A stretch of 40,310 nt of DNA from JSC-12 sp033764965 (GTDB lineage: Bacteria; Cyanobacteriota; Cyanobacteriia; Leptolyngbyales; Leptolyngbyaceae), in assembly GCA_033764965.1 (NCBI GenBank), contig JANRIN010000263.1, positions 1 to 40,310 of the forward strand, written 5' to 3'. The notes beneath the pieces were generated by a model that did no database searches, had not been told where the DNA came from, and saw only the letters and a list, made by a program, of their open reading frames with translations. The position numbers and the translations under genes are program-made. Positions 1 to 7,640 of this stretch are shown here, piece after piece (position 1 is the first letter of the stretch; the number at the start of each line of letters is the position of its first letter).

Positions 1-125
1 CCCTCGTTCGGCACATCGCCCTCAACCTCCTGACGCATGAAAAGTCATCTAAAGGTGGGGTCAAGGCAAAACGACTCAAAGCTGGCTGGGACAATGATTA
101 TTTGGTGAAAGTCCTTGCTCAATAA
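1..125 (+). CDS. ISAs1-family transposase, C-terminal end (partial)
   Basis: The reading frame that begins at base 3 runs open from the window edge to a TAA at 123-125. It gives about 40 residues, ending in a motif of the type KAKRLKAGWDNDYLVKVL, which is the usual C-terminus of ISAs1-family (DDE, IS4-like) transposases common in cyanobacteria. The rest of the gene is outside the window, so I cannot say whether it is intact. It precedes glyS on the same strand but is unrelated to it. The family call rests on motif recognition only. Confidence 0.65.
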   Translation, partial: LVRHIALNLLTHEKSSKGGVKAKRLKAGWDNDYLVKVLAQ

Positions 126-140
126 GATGCGTTTGCCCTG
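126..140. repeat. probable right terminal inverted repeat of the ISAs1-like element
   Basis: The 15 bases just after the transposase stop (GATGCGTTTGCCCTG) resemble the terminal repeat of ISAs1-like elements, whose ends typically read CAGGGCAAACGCATC. The matching left end is outside the window, so this cannot be confirmed here. Confidence 0.4.
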
Positions 141-226
141 AAGCCACCCTCCACTTCTCATTCTCTGCCCCCTGCCTAGCGGTACACTGGTAAAGATTTG
201 GATAGAATCCAGTGTTCTGGTGAGTT

Positions 227-2377
227 ATGGCAACCTTTTTACTTGAAGTTGGGACAGAAGAATTACCTGCAAGCTTTGTGGATGATGCGCTGAACCAGTG
301 GCGATCGCGCATTCCCAAAACTCTCATCGAGCGTTGCCTGTCGCCGGAATCGATCCAATATTTCGGCACCCCTCGTCGCCTTGCCGTCCTCATTTCTGGC
401 TTACTAGATCGCCAACCCAACCAGGAAGAAGAAGTCAAAGGACCGGCAGCCCAAGCAGCCTTCAAAGATGGCAAACCGACCAAAGCCGCAGAAGGGTTTG
501 CTCAAAAGCAGGGAGTCAACGTCAGTGATTTAGAGATTCGTTCTACAGACAAAGGCGAATTTGTCTTTGTCAAAAAAACAATCATCGGTCAGCCCACAGC
601 AGAAATTCTCAAAGCTCTGGTGCCGGAGTGGATTACCAGTTTAGAGGGAAAACGCTTTATGCGCTGGGCAGATGGGGATCTCAAATTTCCGCGCCCGATC
701 CGTTGGCTCGTCACCTTGTTAGACGCTGAATTGCTACCCATTACCTTAATGAACGGCTCTCAAGGTTGTAGCAGCGATCGCTATTCTCAAGGGCATCGAG
801 TGTTGCATCCACAGACCGTTCAAATCCTGACAGCAGCAGATTACGTCAAAACCCTAGAATCTGCCTTTGTTCAAGTGGATGTTGACCAGCGGCGCGACAC
901 CATTCAACACCAAATTCAGGAAGCCGCCGCCAGCCTCCAGGGAGTTGCTGTGATCAACCCCAATTTGCTGAAAGAAGTCACGAATTTAGTGGAATATCCC
1001 TCTGCTGTCGTTGGCAAATTCGACGCGGAATTTTTGGAACTGCCAGCGGAAGTCATCATCACGGAAATGGAAAGCCACCAGCGCTATTTCCCCGTGTTAA
1101 AACAGGCTGGATCAGATGAGCTACTACCCAACTTCATCACTATTTCCAATGGCGATCCCCAAAAGAAGAACATTATTGCGGAAGGCAATGGGCGAGTGAT
1201 TCGGGCGCGGCTCTCGGATGGCAAATTCTTTTTTGATGCCGATCGCGCAGCTCCCCTGGAAAGCTACCTCTCCAAGCTAGAAACCGTGACGTTCCAGGCA
1301 GATTTAGGCTCGGTGCGGGCAAAAGTCGATCGCATTGGTCAAGTCGCCAGCCAAATCGCCGCTCAACTGCAAGTGAATCAAGCCGATCGTTCTGCCATTC
1401 AACGGGCAGCGTTACTGTGCAAAGCTGATCTGGTGACTCAAATGGTGGGGGAATTTCCTGAGCTACAGGGAGTCATGGGACAAAAATACGCGATCGCAGG
1501 GGGTGAACCTCAAGCGGTTGCCGATGCCATTTTTGAACATTACTTACCACGGGGAGCAAATGACTCCTTGCCACAAACCTTAACCGGGCAGGTAGTTGGA
1601 CTTGCCGATCGATTAGATACCCTGGTCAGCATTTTTGGATTGGGGATGATTCCCAGCGGTTCCTCCGATCCTTTCGCGTTGCGGCGGGCTGCAAATGCGA
1701 TCGTCCACATTACCTGGGCAGCAAACTTGCCCATTAACCTATTGCAACTGCTCGATCAGGTGATTGCCGATTTTGCCAAAAACTTCGCCTCTGTCAGTAA
1801 GCTGAAGTCGGAAGAATTGGCGCAACAATTGTCAGACTTTTTCCTGCAACGGGTACGAACACTGCTCCAGGATGATCAGCAGGTGGATTACGATCTGATC
1901 AATGCCGTCTTGGGAGAAAACGATCCCGAATACAGCCAACGCGCCCTAGTCAATTTGCTGGATGTGCGCGATCGTGCCCTCTTCCTCCAATCCATTCGGG
2001 ATAATGGCAGCCTTGCCACCATTTATGAAACCGTGAATCGTGCCTCGCGCCTTGCTGCTCAAGGAGAACTTGATGCAGCCCAGACCGATCCGGCGCAGGT
2101 GGTACAACCCAACTTGTTCCAGAAAAAATCTGAGCAAGCCTTTTTTGCTGCTTTAGTCACCCTACACGCCCAAATGCAAGGACAGCAAGATTATCAGAAA
2201 TTGGTGAAAGCTTTGGCTGAAGCCGCTCCCACGGTTGCCAACTTTTTTGATGGAGAAGATAGTGTGTTGGTGATGGATTCTGATCCCGCCATCAAGCAGA
2301 ATCGCTTGAATCTGTTGGGGGTGTTACGCAACCATGCCCGTGCGCTGGCAGATTTTGGCGCGATCGTGAAAGGCTAA
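227..2377 (+). CDS. glyS: Glycyl-tRNA synthetase beta subunit
   Basis: This is the beta subunit of the tetrameric (alpha2beta2) bacterial glycyl-tRNA synthetase. It helps the alpha subunit charge tRNA-Gly and carries tRNA-recognition domains. The 716 residues match the usual ~690-720. The N-terminus (MATFLLEVGTEELPASFV) is the family signature, followed by the conserved FGTPRRLAV stretch, the EMESHQRYFPV motif near residue 285, and the C-terminal DALR-like anticodon-binding region (DVRDRALFLQSI... and the final LLGVLRNHARALADFG). The ATG at 227 is the only sensible start. glyQ is not in the window; cyanobacteria commonly keep glyQ and glyS apart. A housekeeping gene, intact. Confidence 0.97.
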   Translation: MATFLLEVGTEELPASFVDDALNQWRSRIPKTLIERCLSPESIQYFGTPRRLAVLISGLLDRQPNQEEEVKGPAAQAAFKDGKPTKAAEGFAQKQGVNVSDLEIRSTDKGEFVFVKKTIIGQPTAEILKALVPEWITSLEGKRFMRWADGDLKFPRPIRWLVTLLDAELLPITLMNGSQGCSSDRYSQGHRVLHPQTVQILTAADYVKTLESAFVQVDVDQRRDTIQHQIQEAAASLQGVAVINPNLLKEVTNLVEYPSAVVGKFDAEFLELPAEVIITEMESHQRYFPVLKQAGSDELLPNFITISNGDPQKKNIIAEGNGRVIRARLSDGKFFFDADRAAPLESYLSKLETVTFQADLGSVRAKVDRIGQVASQIAAQLQVNQADRSAIQRAALLCKADLVTQMVGEFPELQGVMGQKYAIAGGEPQAVADAIFEHYLPRGANDSLPQTLTGQVVGLADRLDTLVSIFGLGMIPSGSSDPFALRRAANAIVHITWAANLPINLLQLLDQVIADFAKNFASVSKLKSEELAQQLSDFFLQRVRTLLQDDQQVDYDLINAVLGENDPEYSQRALVNLLDVRDRALFLQSIRDNGSLATIYETVNRASRLAAQGELDAAQTDPAQVVQPNLFQKKSEQAFFAALVTLHAQMQGQQDYQKLVKALAEAAPTVANFFDGEDSVLVMDSDPAIKQNRLNLLGVLRNHARALADFGAIVKG

Positions 2378-2399
2378 AAAAAATCCCCTTGCGGGGATT
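2376..2399 (-). terminator. Rho-independent terminator for the leftward PAS-LuxR gene
   Basis: A perfect 7-bp stem AATCCCC (2382-2388) / GGGGATT (2393-2399) with loop TTGC sits just after the glyS stop. Eight A residues precede it on the plus strand, so on the minus strand the hairpin is followed by a U-run. It therefore suits the leftward regulator gene ending at 2555 rather than glyS, although it could also protect the glyS mRNA 3' end. Confidence 0.7.
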
Positions 2400-2554
2400 G
2401 CTGGGTGCATACAGCTTGTTCTTCTGTTGGAGCAGAAGCTTGAACTAAGAAAATACCTGGACAGGGTCGGTTTTACCGTTTCCTCTGTCGTTGAGTCATT
2501 TCATTCTGGTGAAACCTGCCCCTATCCGAAGGTATCTTTTTTCTTAGAAATCTT

Positions 2555-3151
2555 TTAAGCGTTGACGCAATTTGCTTCGTAACCATCGCTGAGGGCGATC
2601 TTTTGCTTGATCCGAGCATCCTTTAAATGTCGCTTAACGGTATTCAAGGTGATGTAAAGCTCGGTTGCAATTTGTTGATAGCTGAATCCAGCTCGGTACA
2701 GTAACCAAACCTCTGCCTGCCGAGGCGTTAGCTCATACAGCATGGCTTCTGCTAAAGCCTGATTTTGGATAGACTTGCTCCGGTCTTCCAGCAACACCAT
2801 CATATAAGGACGTTGAGAATCTTCCAGCACAAGCCATCGGACTCGAATTCGATAAACCTGAGAACGGCTCAATTCAATTTCAGACTCAATCACAACAGGC
2901 TGATTAGGATACAGTTCATAACTGTCAATCAGTGCCAGACAATTTCGCCAAATCGCGTCAGGAACTTGATTCAGAACAGGCTGTCCCTGATTCAATTTTT
3001 GGCAAATGCAATGGGCGTAGTAGTTGTGATAGATCCATTCGCCCTGATGGGTCAGAATGAGTACACCGTCAGTAAGACCTTCAAGAACACCTTGCATCAG
3101 GTTTGGAGTCATTTCGGTGCTTGGAGCGATAAGTTCTAGACAGTTCTGCAT
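2555..3151 (-). CDS. PAS-LuxR family transcriptional regulator
   Basis: A likely transcription factor of about 198 residues. The N-terminal half (EGLTDGVLILTHQGEWIYHN) is PAS-like. The C-terminal half is a LuxR/GerE helix-turn-helix: LTPRQAEVWLLYRAGFSYQQIA followed by LNTVKRHLKDAR. It has no receiver domain, so it probably senses a ligand or protein partner through the PAS fold. I chose the ATG at 3151; a longer frame begins at a TTG at 3184, and no clear ribosome-binding site decides between them. It is divergent from the response regulator/kinase pair at 3591-6202 and shares a repeat-rich intergenic region with it. Its signal and targets are unknown. Confidence 0.75.
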   Translation of the reverse strand: MQNCLELIAPSTEMTPNLMQGVLEGLTDGVLILTHQGEWIYHNYYAHCICQKLNQGQPVLNQVPDAIWRNCLALIDSYELYPNQPVVIESEIELSRSQVYRIRVRWLVLEDSQRPYMMVLLEDRSKSIQNQALAEAMLYELTPRQAEVWLLYRAGFSYQQIATELYITLNTVKRHLKDARIKQKIALSDGYEANCVNA

Positions 3152-3377
3152 AATGGATGGGGGGCTTAGATTAACTGATTTCAAATCGGCACCCGATGAT
3201 GGGCTTTACTTTTGCAGTAGTGACAGCGCTCTCCGGATGGATTGAACTTTGAACGAATAATTAGATGGTAAAGAAACATCCACTCCAGCGCACCATCGCT
3301 CTCTGCAAACCTGGTTTCCAATATTGTCAGTTTGACTTTGCTGTTTTATGCGATCGGCTTTACCAAGTTAGCCAGAT

Positions 3378-3417
3378 GGGTAAGTGGGTAAGTGGGTAGG
3401 TGGGTAGGTGGGTAAAT
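3378..3417. repeat. Octamer tandem array, GGGTARGT type, five units
   Basis: Five consecutive 8-bp units: GGGTAAGT twice, GGGTAGGT twice, GGGTAAAT once. It resembles the short tandemly repeated repetitive sequences of cyanobacterial intergenic DNA. Its complement partly matches the array at 3454-3485. Confidence 0.85.
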
Positions 3418-3453
3418 TGAACGTTCTCTGCTCACTACCCTCATCCCCCTATT

Positions 3454-3485
3454 ACTCATCCACTCATCCACTCATCCACTCATCT
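3454..3485. repeat. Octamer tandem array, ACTCATCC type, four units
   Basis: Four consecutive 8-bp units: ACTCATCC three times and ACTCATCT once, 36 bp downstream of the GGGTARGT array. With G-U pairing and one mismatch per unit, transcripts of the two arrays could form an imperfect long stem. Confidence 0.85.
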
Positions 3486-3590
3486 ATCCCTCCACTCCCC
3501 CCTTGCCAATCCTTGTAGTTTTCTGCAAAGTTGAATGTAGGTTTATGCAATTTCCTCGTCCGGCTTTTGCTTCCGGCAACTTCTTTCGCT

Positions 3591-4274
3591 ATGTCAGAGC
3601 CAGAAAAACTCAAGATTTTAGTTGTTGATGATCACGAAGTCGTTTTGGGGGGCACGATCGACCTACTGAAGCGCCACTACCCACAAGCTGACATTTTGAC
3701 CGCGCAAACGGTAGACGCAGCCCGTCAGCAAATCAAAACCCATGCGTCAGATTTGCCTCAACTGGTTGTACTGGATCTTTCTCTGCCCGAAAAAGTTGGG
3801 GTAACTGCCCAGGCAGAAGCCGGAATTCGTTTTCTCAAGTCCTTGATGCAGGATTATCCCACTCTGAACTTGACCGTTCAAAGTACCCACGTCAAAGCAC
3901 TTGTTCGGATTAAACCCGACATTGACAAACATGGTGGCGGTTTTACAGTCGCGGATAAGGGGCTTTCTAGTAAAGAAATGTTGAGCCGAGTCGATTGGGC
4001 ATTAAACGGTATCACCCACACGAAAGATATTCGACGGGGAAAAACCCTGGAAATCAAGCCCGATTGGTTGAACGTGCTGAAGCTGGCATTTTATGAAGGC
4101 TTGCAGGATAAGGCGATCGCGGAGCGAATGAACGTTTCTGAGCGCACCGTGCGCCATTACTGGACAAAGATTCAGGATTTGCTAGAGGTTTATCCCGAAG
4201 AAGATAAACAAGATGGTAAAAATATTCGCATCCAGACCGAGATTCGTGCTAGAGAGGAAGGGCTGATCGATTAA
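3591..4274 (+). CDS. NarL/FixJ-type response regulator
   Basis: A two-component response regulator of 227 residues, about the usual length. The receiver domain covers residues 7-135, with the acidic pair D13-D14 (ILVVDDHEVV), the phosphoacceptor D62 (LVVLDLSLP) and the conserved K of the ADKGLS stretch. The C-terminal helix-turn-helix (DKAIAERMNVSERTVRHYWTKI) is LuxR/GerE-like. The frame extends upstream to 3531, but the ATG at 3591 gives the normal receiver N-terminus (MSEPEKLKILVV). The histidine kinase follows 23 bp later on the same strand, so the two are almost certainly an operon and a cognate pair. The signal and regulon cannot be read from sequence. Confidence 0.9.
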   Translation: MSEPEKLKILVVDDHEVVLGGTIDLLKRHYPQADILTAQTVDAARQQIKTHASDLPQLVVLDLSLPEKVGVTAQAEAGIRFLKSLMQDYPTLNLTVQSTHVKALVRIKPDIDKHGGGFTVADKGLSSKEMLSRVDWALNGITHTKDIRRGKTLEIKPDWLNVLKLAFYEGLQDKAIAERMNVSERTVRHYWTKIQDLLEVYPEEDKQDGKNIRIQTEIRAREEGLID

Positions 4275-4297
4275 TCTCGCTGTCGAGATCCGAAACT

Positions 4298-6202
4298 GTG
4301 CGGCGACCCTCCTGGAATAGCATTAAAGATATCTTTGCAACTTGGCGAGTTTGGGGCTTACCAGGCGCGATTTGGATTGGACTAATTGTCGCCGCTCGCC
4401 TCACTGGTTCCCTGCAAGGTTTAGAACTCTTTGCGCTGGATACTTTTCTCCGCTTGCGCTCTGAAGAACCACCAGACGATCGAATTGTCTTAGTTGGCTT
4501 CGACAACCTTGTTAATGAAAAACGCTATCCAATTCCAGAGCAGGAAATTATAGATCTAATCAAAACATTAGAATCCTACAAACCATCTGCAATCGGTTTA
4601 CATATTCATAAAAATCAAATTGCTGAAACTGAAAAATTTTCATTATTTTCAGCATTAGGTCAGTATAAAAGCTTGATTGTTAGTGAGCTTGTTGCAGCGC
4701 CAGCAGATCAAATATCAGCCCCCTCTGGATTTTTAAATGATTTTAAATCCCTAAATAATCAAGTCGGTTTCTTAGATACTTTTCCAGATAAAGATAACTA
4801 CGTTCGACGACTTTCGCTTGGTTTGTTTAACCCTATTAACAACCAATATAGCCATTCACTTGCAGTGGCATTAACTCAAAAGTATTTAGTATCTCGTGAT
4901 GCGTCGCTTAGAATAAATATTGGAATTCGAGATACTCAAGCAATGCGGTTTGGTTCTACCGAAATACCACGTTTGCACGGTGACTCAGGCGGTTATATCG
5001 ATGCAGAGGTTGGTTTTCCGGAGCTATTGCTTAAATTTCGTAATAGTAGTGAACCGTTTCAGCAATTCACAGTAAACCAAATCAAATCTAAGAAAATAAA
5101 TTTAAACCAATTCCGCGATCGCATCGTGATTGTAGGTATCACTGATCCAGACATTCGCTATCCTCTTCCCACTGCTGCAACAACAGAAATAAATTCACTG
5201 CAAATCCAAGCTCATGCAGTGAGTCAAATGATTAGTGCGGTATTGGATGGGCGTTCTCTTATAAACACCTGGTCAGATCCTTGGGAATACCTTTGGATTA
5301 CAGGGTGGGGTGTTCTTGCTATTGTTTGGGGACATACTAGCTTTTCTAACCGAATCAAACTTACTGGAATAGCTATTGTCCCGATTGGGCTAATTGGTAG
5401 TAGTTACTTGTTGCTGTTATGGGGATGGTGGATTCCGATCGTCCCAGTTTCCTTGGTTTGGTTAATCAATGGACTGGGATACACCGCATTCTACAAGTAT
5501 GATTGGGTATTGCGATCGCGCCTAAAAGAAAATCAGCGTCTGGTTGAAGAACGGCAACAGATGATTGAGCAAATTTTTAATGTGATTCACAACGGACCTC
5601 TACAAACTTTGGCGAGTGTCTTGAGACAGCTACGAGATAGTAACTTACCTCAGGAAAAATTGGTTGGGGTATTGGAAAATTTGAATATTGAAATTCGCCA
5701 AATTGGAGAACACGCTAAACAAGAAACTTTGACAGAGGAGCGTAGTCTCTATTTAGGAAATGGCATTAAACTTGACCTGCAATTACCGATCGACGAATTA
5801 CTCTACGAAGTGTATAGTCACACCTTAGATCGATCGGAATTTTCAAGCTTTGAAACGTTGAAAGTTGCTTACGATTTTGAGCCTGTTGATCAGCCCATTC
5901 TAGGTATTGAACAACGCCGCAGTTTGTGTCGATTTCTTGAAGAAGCGTTATGTAATGTTGGCAAGCACGCTGAAGAAGCGAATCATCTTATTGTCACGAG
6001 TACTCATGAGCAGGGGAATTATGTGGTGCGAATTGTGGATGATGGTGTGGGTGTTGCCTCATCTACAGAAGGCGAAGGCACCCGTTATGCGCGTAAGGTC
6101 GCGGCTCAGTTCAAAGGCAAGTTTAAGCGAGAACCTGTATCACCCAAAGGCACCTTATGCCAACTTTCGATTCCTTTGACTAAAGCATGGTGGGGGCGAT
6201 AA
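4298..6202 (+). CDS. CHASE2-domain sensor histidine kinase
   Basis: A membrane sensor kinase of 634 residues starting at a GTG. Order: an N-terminal membrane anchor (~20-40); an extracytoplasmic CHASE2 domain (about 45-320, with the characteristic ELFALDTFLRLR and IVLVGFD stretches); two or three closely spaced membrane helices (~325-400); a short coiled coil; a HisKA_3-like phosphoacceptor segment with H431 (NVIHNGPLQTL); and a HATPase domain with EEALCNVGKHAE as N-box and VDDGVGV as G1 box. The HATPase type fits a NarL-family partner, matching the regulator 23 bp upstream. CHASE2 ligands are generally unknown. Codon use is more AT-rich around 4540-5240 than in neighbouring genes. Confidence 0.9.
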   Translation: MRRPSWNSIKDIFATWRVWGLPGAIWIGLIVAARLTGSLQGLELFALDTFLRLRSEEPPDDRIVLVGFDNLVNEKRYPIPEQEIIDLIKTLESYKPSAIGLHIHKNQIAETEKFSLFSALGQYKSLIVSELVAAPADQISAPSGFLNDFKSLNNQVGFLDTFPDKDNYVRRLSLGLFNPINNQYSHSLAVALTQKYLVSRDASLRINIGIRDTQAMRFGSTEIPRLHGDSGGYIDAEVGFPELLLKFRNSSEPFQQFTVNQIKSKKINLNQFRDRIVIVGITDPDIRYPLPTAATTEINSLQIQAHAVSQMISAVLDGRSLINTWSDPWEYLWITGWGVLAIVWGHTSFSNRIKLTGIAIVPIGLIGSSYLLLLWGWWIPIVPVSLVWLINGLGYTAFYKYDWVLRSRLKENQRLVEERQQMIEQIFNVIHNGPLQTLASVLRQLRDSNLPQEKLVGVLENLNIEIRQIGEHAKQETLTEERSLYLGNGIKLDLQLPIDELLYEVYSHTLDRSEFSSFETLKVAYDFEPVDQPILGIEQRRSLCRFLEEALCNVGKHAEEANHLIVTSTHEQGNYVVRIVDDGVGVASSTEGEGTRYARKVAAQFKGKFKREPVSPKGTLCQLSIPLTKAWWGR

Positions 6203-6388
6203 GTAGGCATTCAAGTTTGCATAAAACTGTAACCATTCTGCAAGAAATCTAGCTTAGATTCTAAATAAGACCAGTCAATCCCATGTTCCGGTTTCTGAAT
6301 CGTCTTCAGTCATCAATTCAGTCTTTTCAGACAGGATAACAATTGGGGTTAATCTACCAAAACAATTTGTCCAGAGATTCTTATCAGA

Positions 6389-6417
6389 TTGCATCTAACC
6401 CTGTTCTTTAATATTGT
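6389..6417 (+). promoter_or_regulatory. Possible sigma-70-type promoter
   Basis: TTGCAT at 6389-6394 and TATTGT at 6412-6417 are separated by 17 bp, the preferred spacing. Each hexamer matches four of six consensus bases. The predicted start, near 6424, lies just before the first inverted repeat at 6429. This is inference from pattern only. Confidence 0.35.
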
Positions 6418-6428
6418 TTTTGCCTGTT

Positions 6429-6662
6429 GAAACGTTGTAGCAAACGTTTCTAGCACAGTCATTGATAAGTCTAGAACGGCTTTAGTGCGTCTTTACCCTT
6501 GGAACATGAGTCTATGTCGCCGCCATGTGAAACGTGGCAACGGCGAGTCAGAAAGCCTAACCCAGAATCGGCGTTTGCGCGATTGGTTCTGCCCTAAGCT
6601 TTCTGACCAGAGCGCATTTATCTTGACCTGAGACGCAGACTGAATTGAGCAAAACTTGCGTC
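6429..6662 (+). ncRNA. Candidate structured RNA or 5' leader with four hairpins
   Basis: Four inverted repeats occur in a row. (1) GAAACGTT 6429-6436 / AACGTTTC 6443-6450. (2) TCGCCG 6517-6522 / CGGCGA 6541-6546, enclosing CCATGT / ACGTGG around a GAA loop with a CAA bulge. (3) GTCAGAAAGC 6547-6556 / GCTTTCTGAC 6598-6607, enclosing CAGAA 6563-6567 / TTCTG 6587-6591. (4) GACGCA 6632-6637 / TGCGTC 6657-6662. Hairpins 2 and 3 abut. I do not recognise a known riboswitch or RNA family, and no terminator follows, so a leader for the gene at 6786 is as likely as a separate RNA. Strand is assumed from the neighbouring promoter and gene. Confidence 0.35.
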
Positions 6663-6785
6663 CCCATCCAAGTGTCTGGTTCTCGATCGAAAGTTTCTTC
6701 AATCAAGCTAGATTACTGATGATTATTGGGATAGTTGAGCTTTATCAGGTGTTCTACCCAATATCGTTTACTTGTCGTTGAAGCT

Positions 6786-7028
6786 ATGTCTACCGATGCA
6801 AACCACTTGATTACTGTTAAGCGGGTTGCTGGGGTTTGCATGGCTCTTGCTACTGTTACGTTGTCCGCGTACCTTCCAGTAGAGCAGCCACAACAAGCTC
6901 CAGAGACCTTATCTCAATATGTTCCACCGCCGCCACCTCGAAAACCACCGAGACGGCAGCGATCGTTCACTGAGCAACCGCAGGTTCTGGCAACAGTGCC
7001 ATCTACCCAGCTTTTATTTGAAGGCTGA
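6786..7028 (+). CDS. Small secreted or membrane-anchored proline-rich protein
   Basis: An 80-residue protein of unknown function. The ATG at 6786 gives MSTDANHLITVKRVAG followed by a hydrophobic stretch (VCMALATVTLSAYL), which looks like a signal peptide or single anchor. A basic proline-rich patch follows (VPPPPPRKPPRRQRS). The frame is open upstream to a TTG at 6735, but the ATG start is preferred. No strong Shine-Dalgarno is seen. It has its own strong terminator 26 bp downstream and sits behind the hairpin-rich leader, so it looks like a separately controlled unit. I do not recognise the family. Confidence 0.5.
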   Translation: MSTDANHLITVKRVAGVCMALATVTLSAYLPVEQPQQAPETLSQYVPPPPPRKPPRRQRSFTEQPQVLATVPSTQLLFEG

Positions 7029-7053
7029 CCGAACAAATTCATCTCCAAGTGCA

Positions 7054-7087
7054 GGTGTATTGCGATCAATCGCAATACACCCTTTTT
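7054..7087 (+). terminator. Strong Rho-independent terminator
   Basis: A perfect 13-bp inverted repeat (7054-7066 with 7069-7081; outer bases GGTGTATTGCG / CGCAATACACC) is followed by TTTTT at 7083-7087. It ends the small gene at 6786-7028 and separates it from the leftward TIGR02588 gene. The U-run suits only rightward transcription. Confidence 0.9.
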
Positions 7088-7108
7088 AATACATTAGTGT
7101 CAAGCTTT

Positions 7109-7546
7109 TTACGGAAGCTTATAGCTACCAACCCGCAAAATTAACTCCCCTGCTTGGGGATTTTGGGTGAATACAAATGCCCCTTTTTCCTTTTCATTAC
7201 TGGCTAAAAAATCGATTTGTAAATCACTGGTTTCTTGCACCTGCCCATTTTGTTTCAGTTCTGCAATGACCTGCACCGATTCTGCTGTTTCCCCGCCAGT
7301 ATTGATAATTTCAAATGGAACATAAAACTGTTGATTTTCCCGGCGAACGGGTTCAGGGCGGGTGAGGGTTAAAACCGGAGGACGATCGCGCTCTGTTGCC
7401 CAGCTATAAATCACAAGTCCAACGAGCGCACTTAACACCAACGAAGCCACGCCAAATGTCACCCACTCCGCCAGACTGCGGGGTGGACGTTGCCATTCCT
7501 TCCGCTCAGGATCGGCAAATTGTTCTTCAGTTACGTCGCTTTTCAT
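7109..7546 (-). CDS. TIGR02588 family protein
   Basis: A 145-residue protein of unknown function. A soluble N-terminus (about 1-28, rich in E, R and P) leads to one membrane helix (VTFGVASLVLSALVGLVIYSWA, about 29-50) and then a beta-rich domain (VPFEIINTGGETAESVQVIAEL...), presumably periplasmic. I recognise this as the TIGR02588 family, typically encoded next to TIGR02587, as here: the TIGR02587 gene ends 94 bp upstream on the same strand. A ribosome-binding site (AAGGG) lies a few bases before the ATG. Function of the pair is not established. Confidence 0.8.
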   Translation of the reverse strand: MKSDVTEEQFADPERKEWQRPPRSLAEWVTFGVASLVLSALVGLVIYSWATERDRPPVLTLTRPEPVRRENQQFYVPFEIINTGGETAESVQVIAELKQNGQVQETSDLQIDFLASNEKEKGAFVFTQNPQAGELILRVGSYKLP

Positions 7547-7640
7547 CTTTACCCTTCCTTCTATATTTTGGGCAAAGTCTCCGTCTGGTTAACTATCCGT
7601 GTTGGCGAAGACTTTGATGCAAAGTTTTGCCCAATCTGCC

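Larger units (their letters stand above)
3152..3590. other. Divergent intergenic region with facing octamer arrays
   Basis: About 440 bp between the leftward PAS-LuxR gene and the rightward response regulator. It must hold both promoters, but I see no convincing -35/-10 pair. Its most visible content is two arrays of 8-bp repeats (3378-3417 and 3454-3485) of opposite sense, described separately. No conserved ORF is apparent. Confidence 0.5.
6203..6785. other. Intergenic region rich in inverted repeats
   Basis: About 580 bp with no convincing gene. It holds a possible promoter (6389-6417) and four successive inverted repeats between 6429 and 6662, described separately. The downstream gene is a small secreted protein at 6786, so this could be its long 5' leader or an independent small RNA. 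A minus-strand frame of 69 codons across it looks spurious. Confidence 0.5.

Noticed and set aside
3378..3485. Possible CRISPR array
   Set aside because: Units are 8 bp in direct tandem with no spacers, and no cas gene is nearby.
6517..6607. Possible c-di-GMP (GEMM-I) riboswitch, because of a GAAA-loop hairpin followed by AAAGCC
   Set aside because: The conserved flanking segments of GEMM-I are missing and the second stem pairs differently.
6493..6702. A 69-codon minus-strand frame in the hairpin-rich region
   Set aside because: Odd composition rich in R, W and S, no ribosome-binding site, and it runs straight through the inverted repeats that better explain the region.
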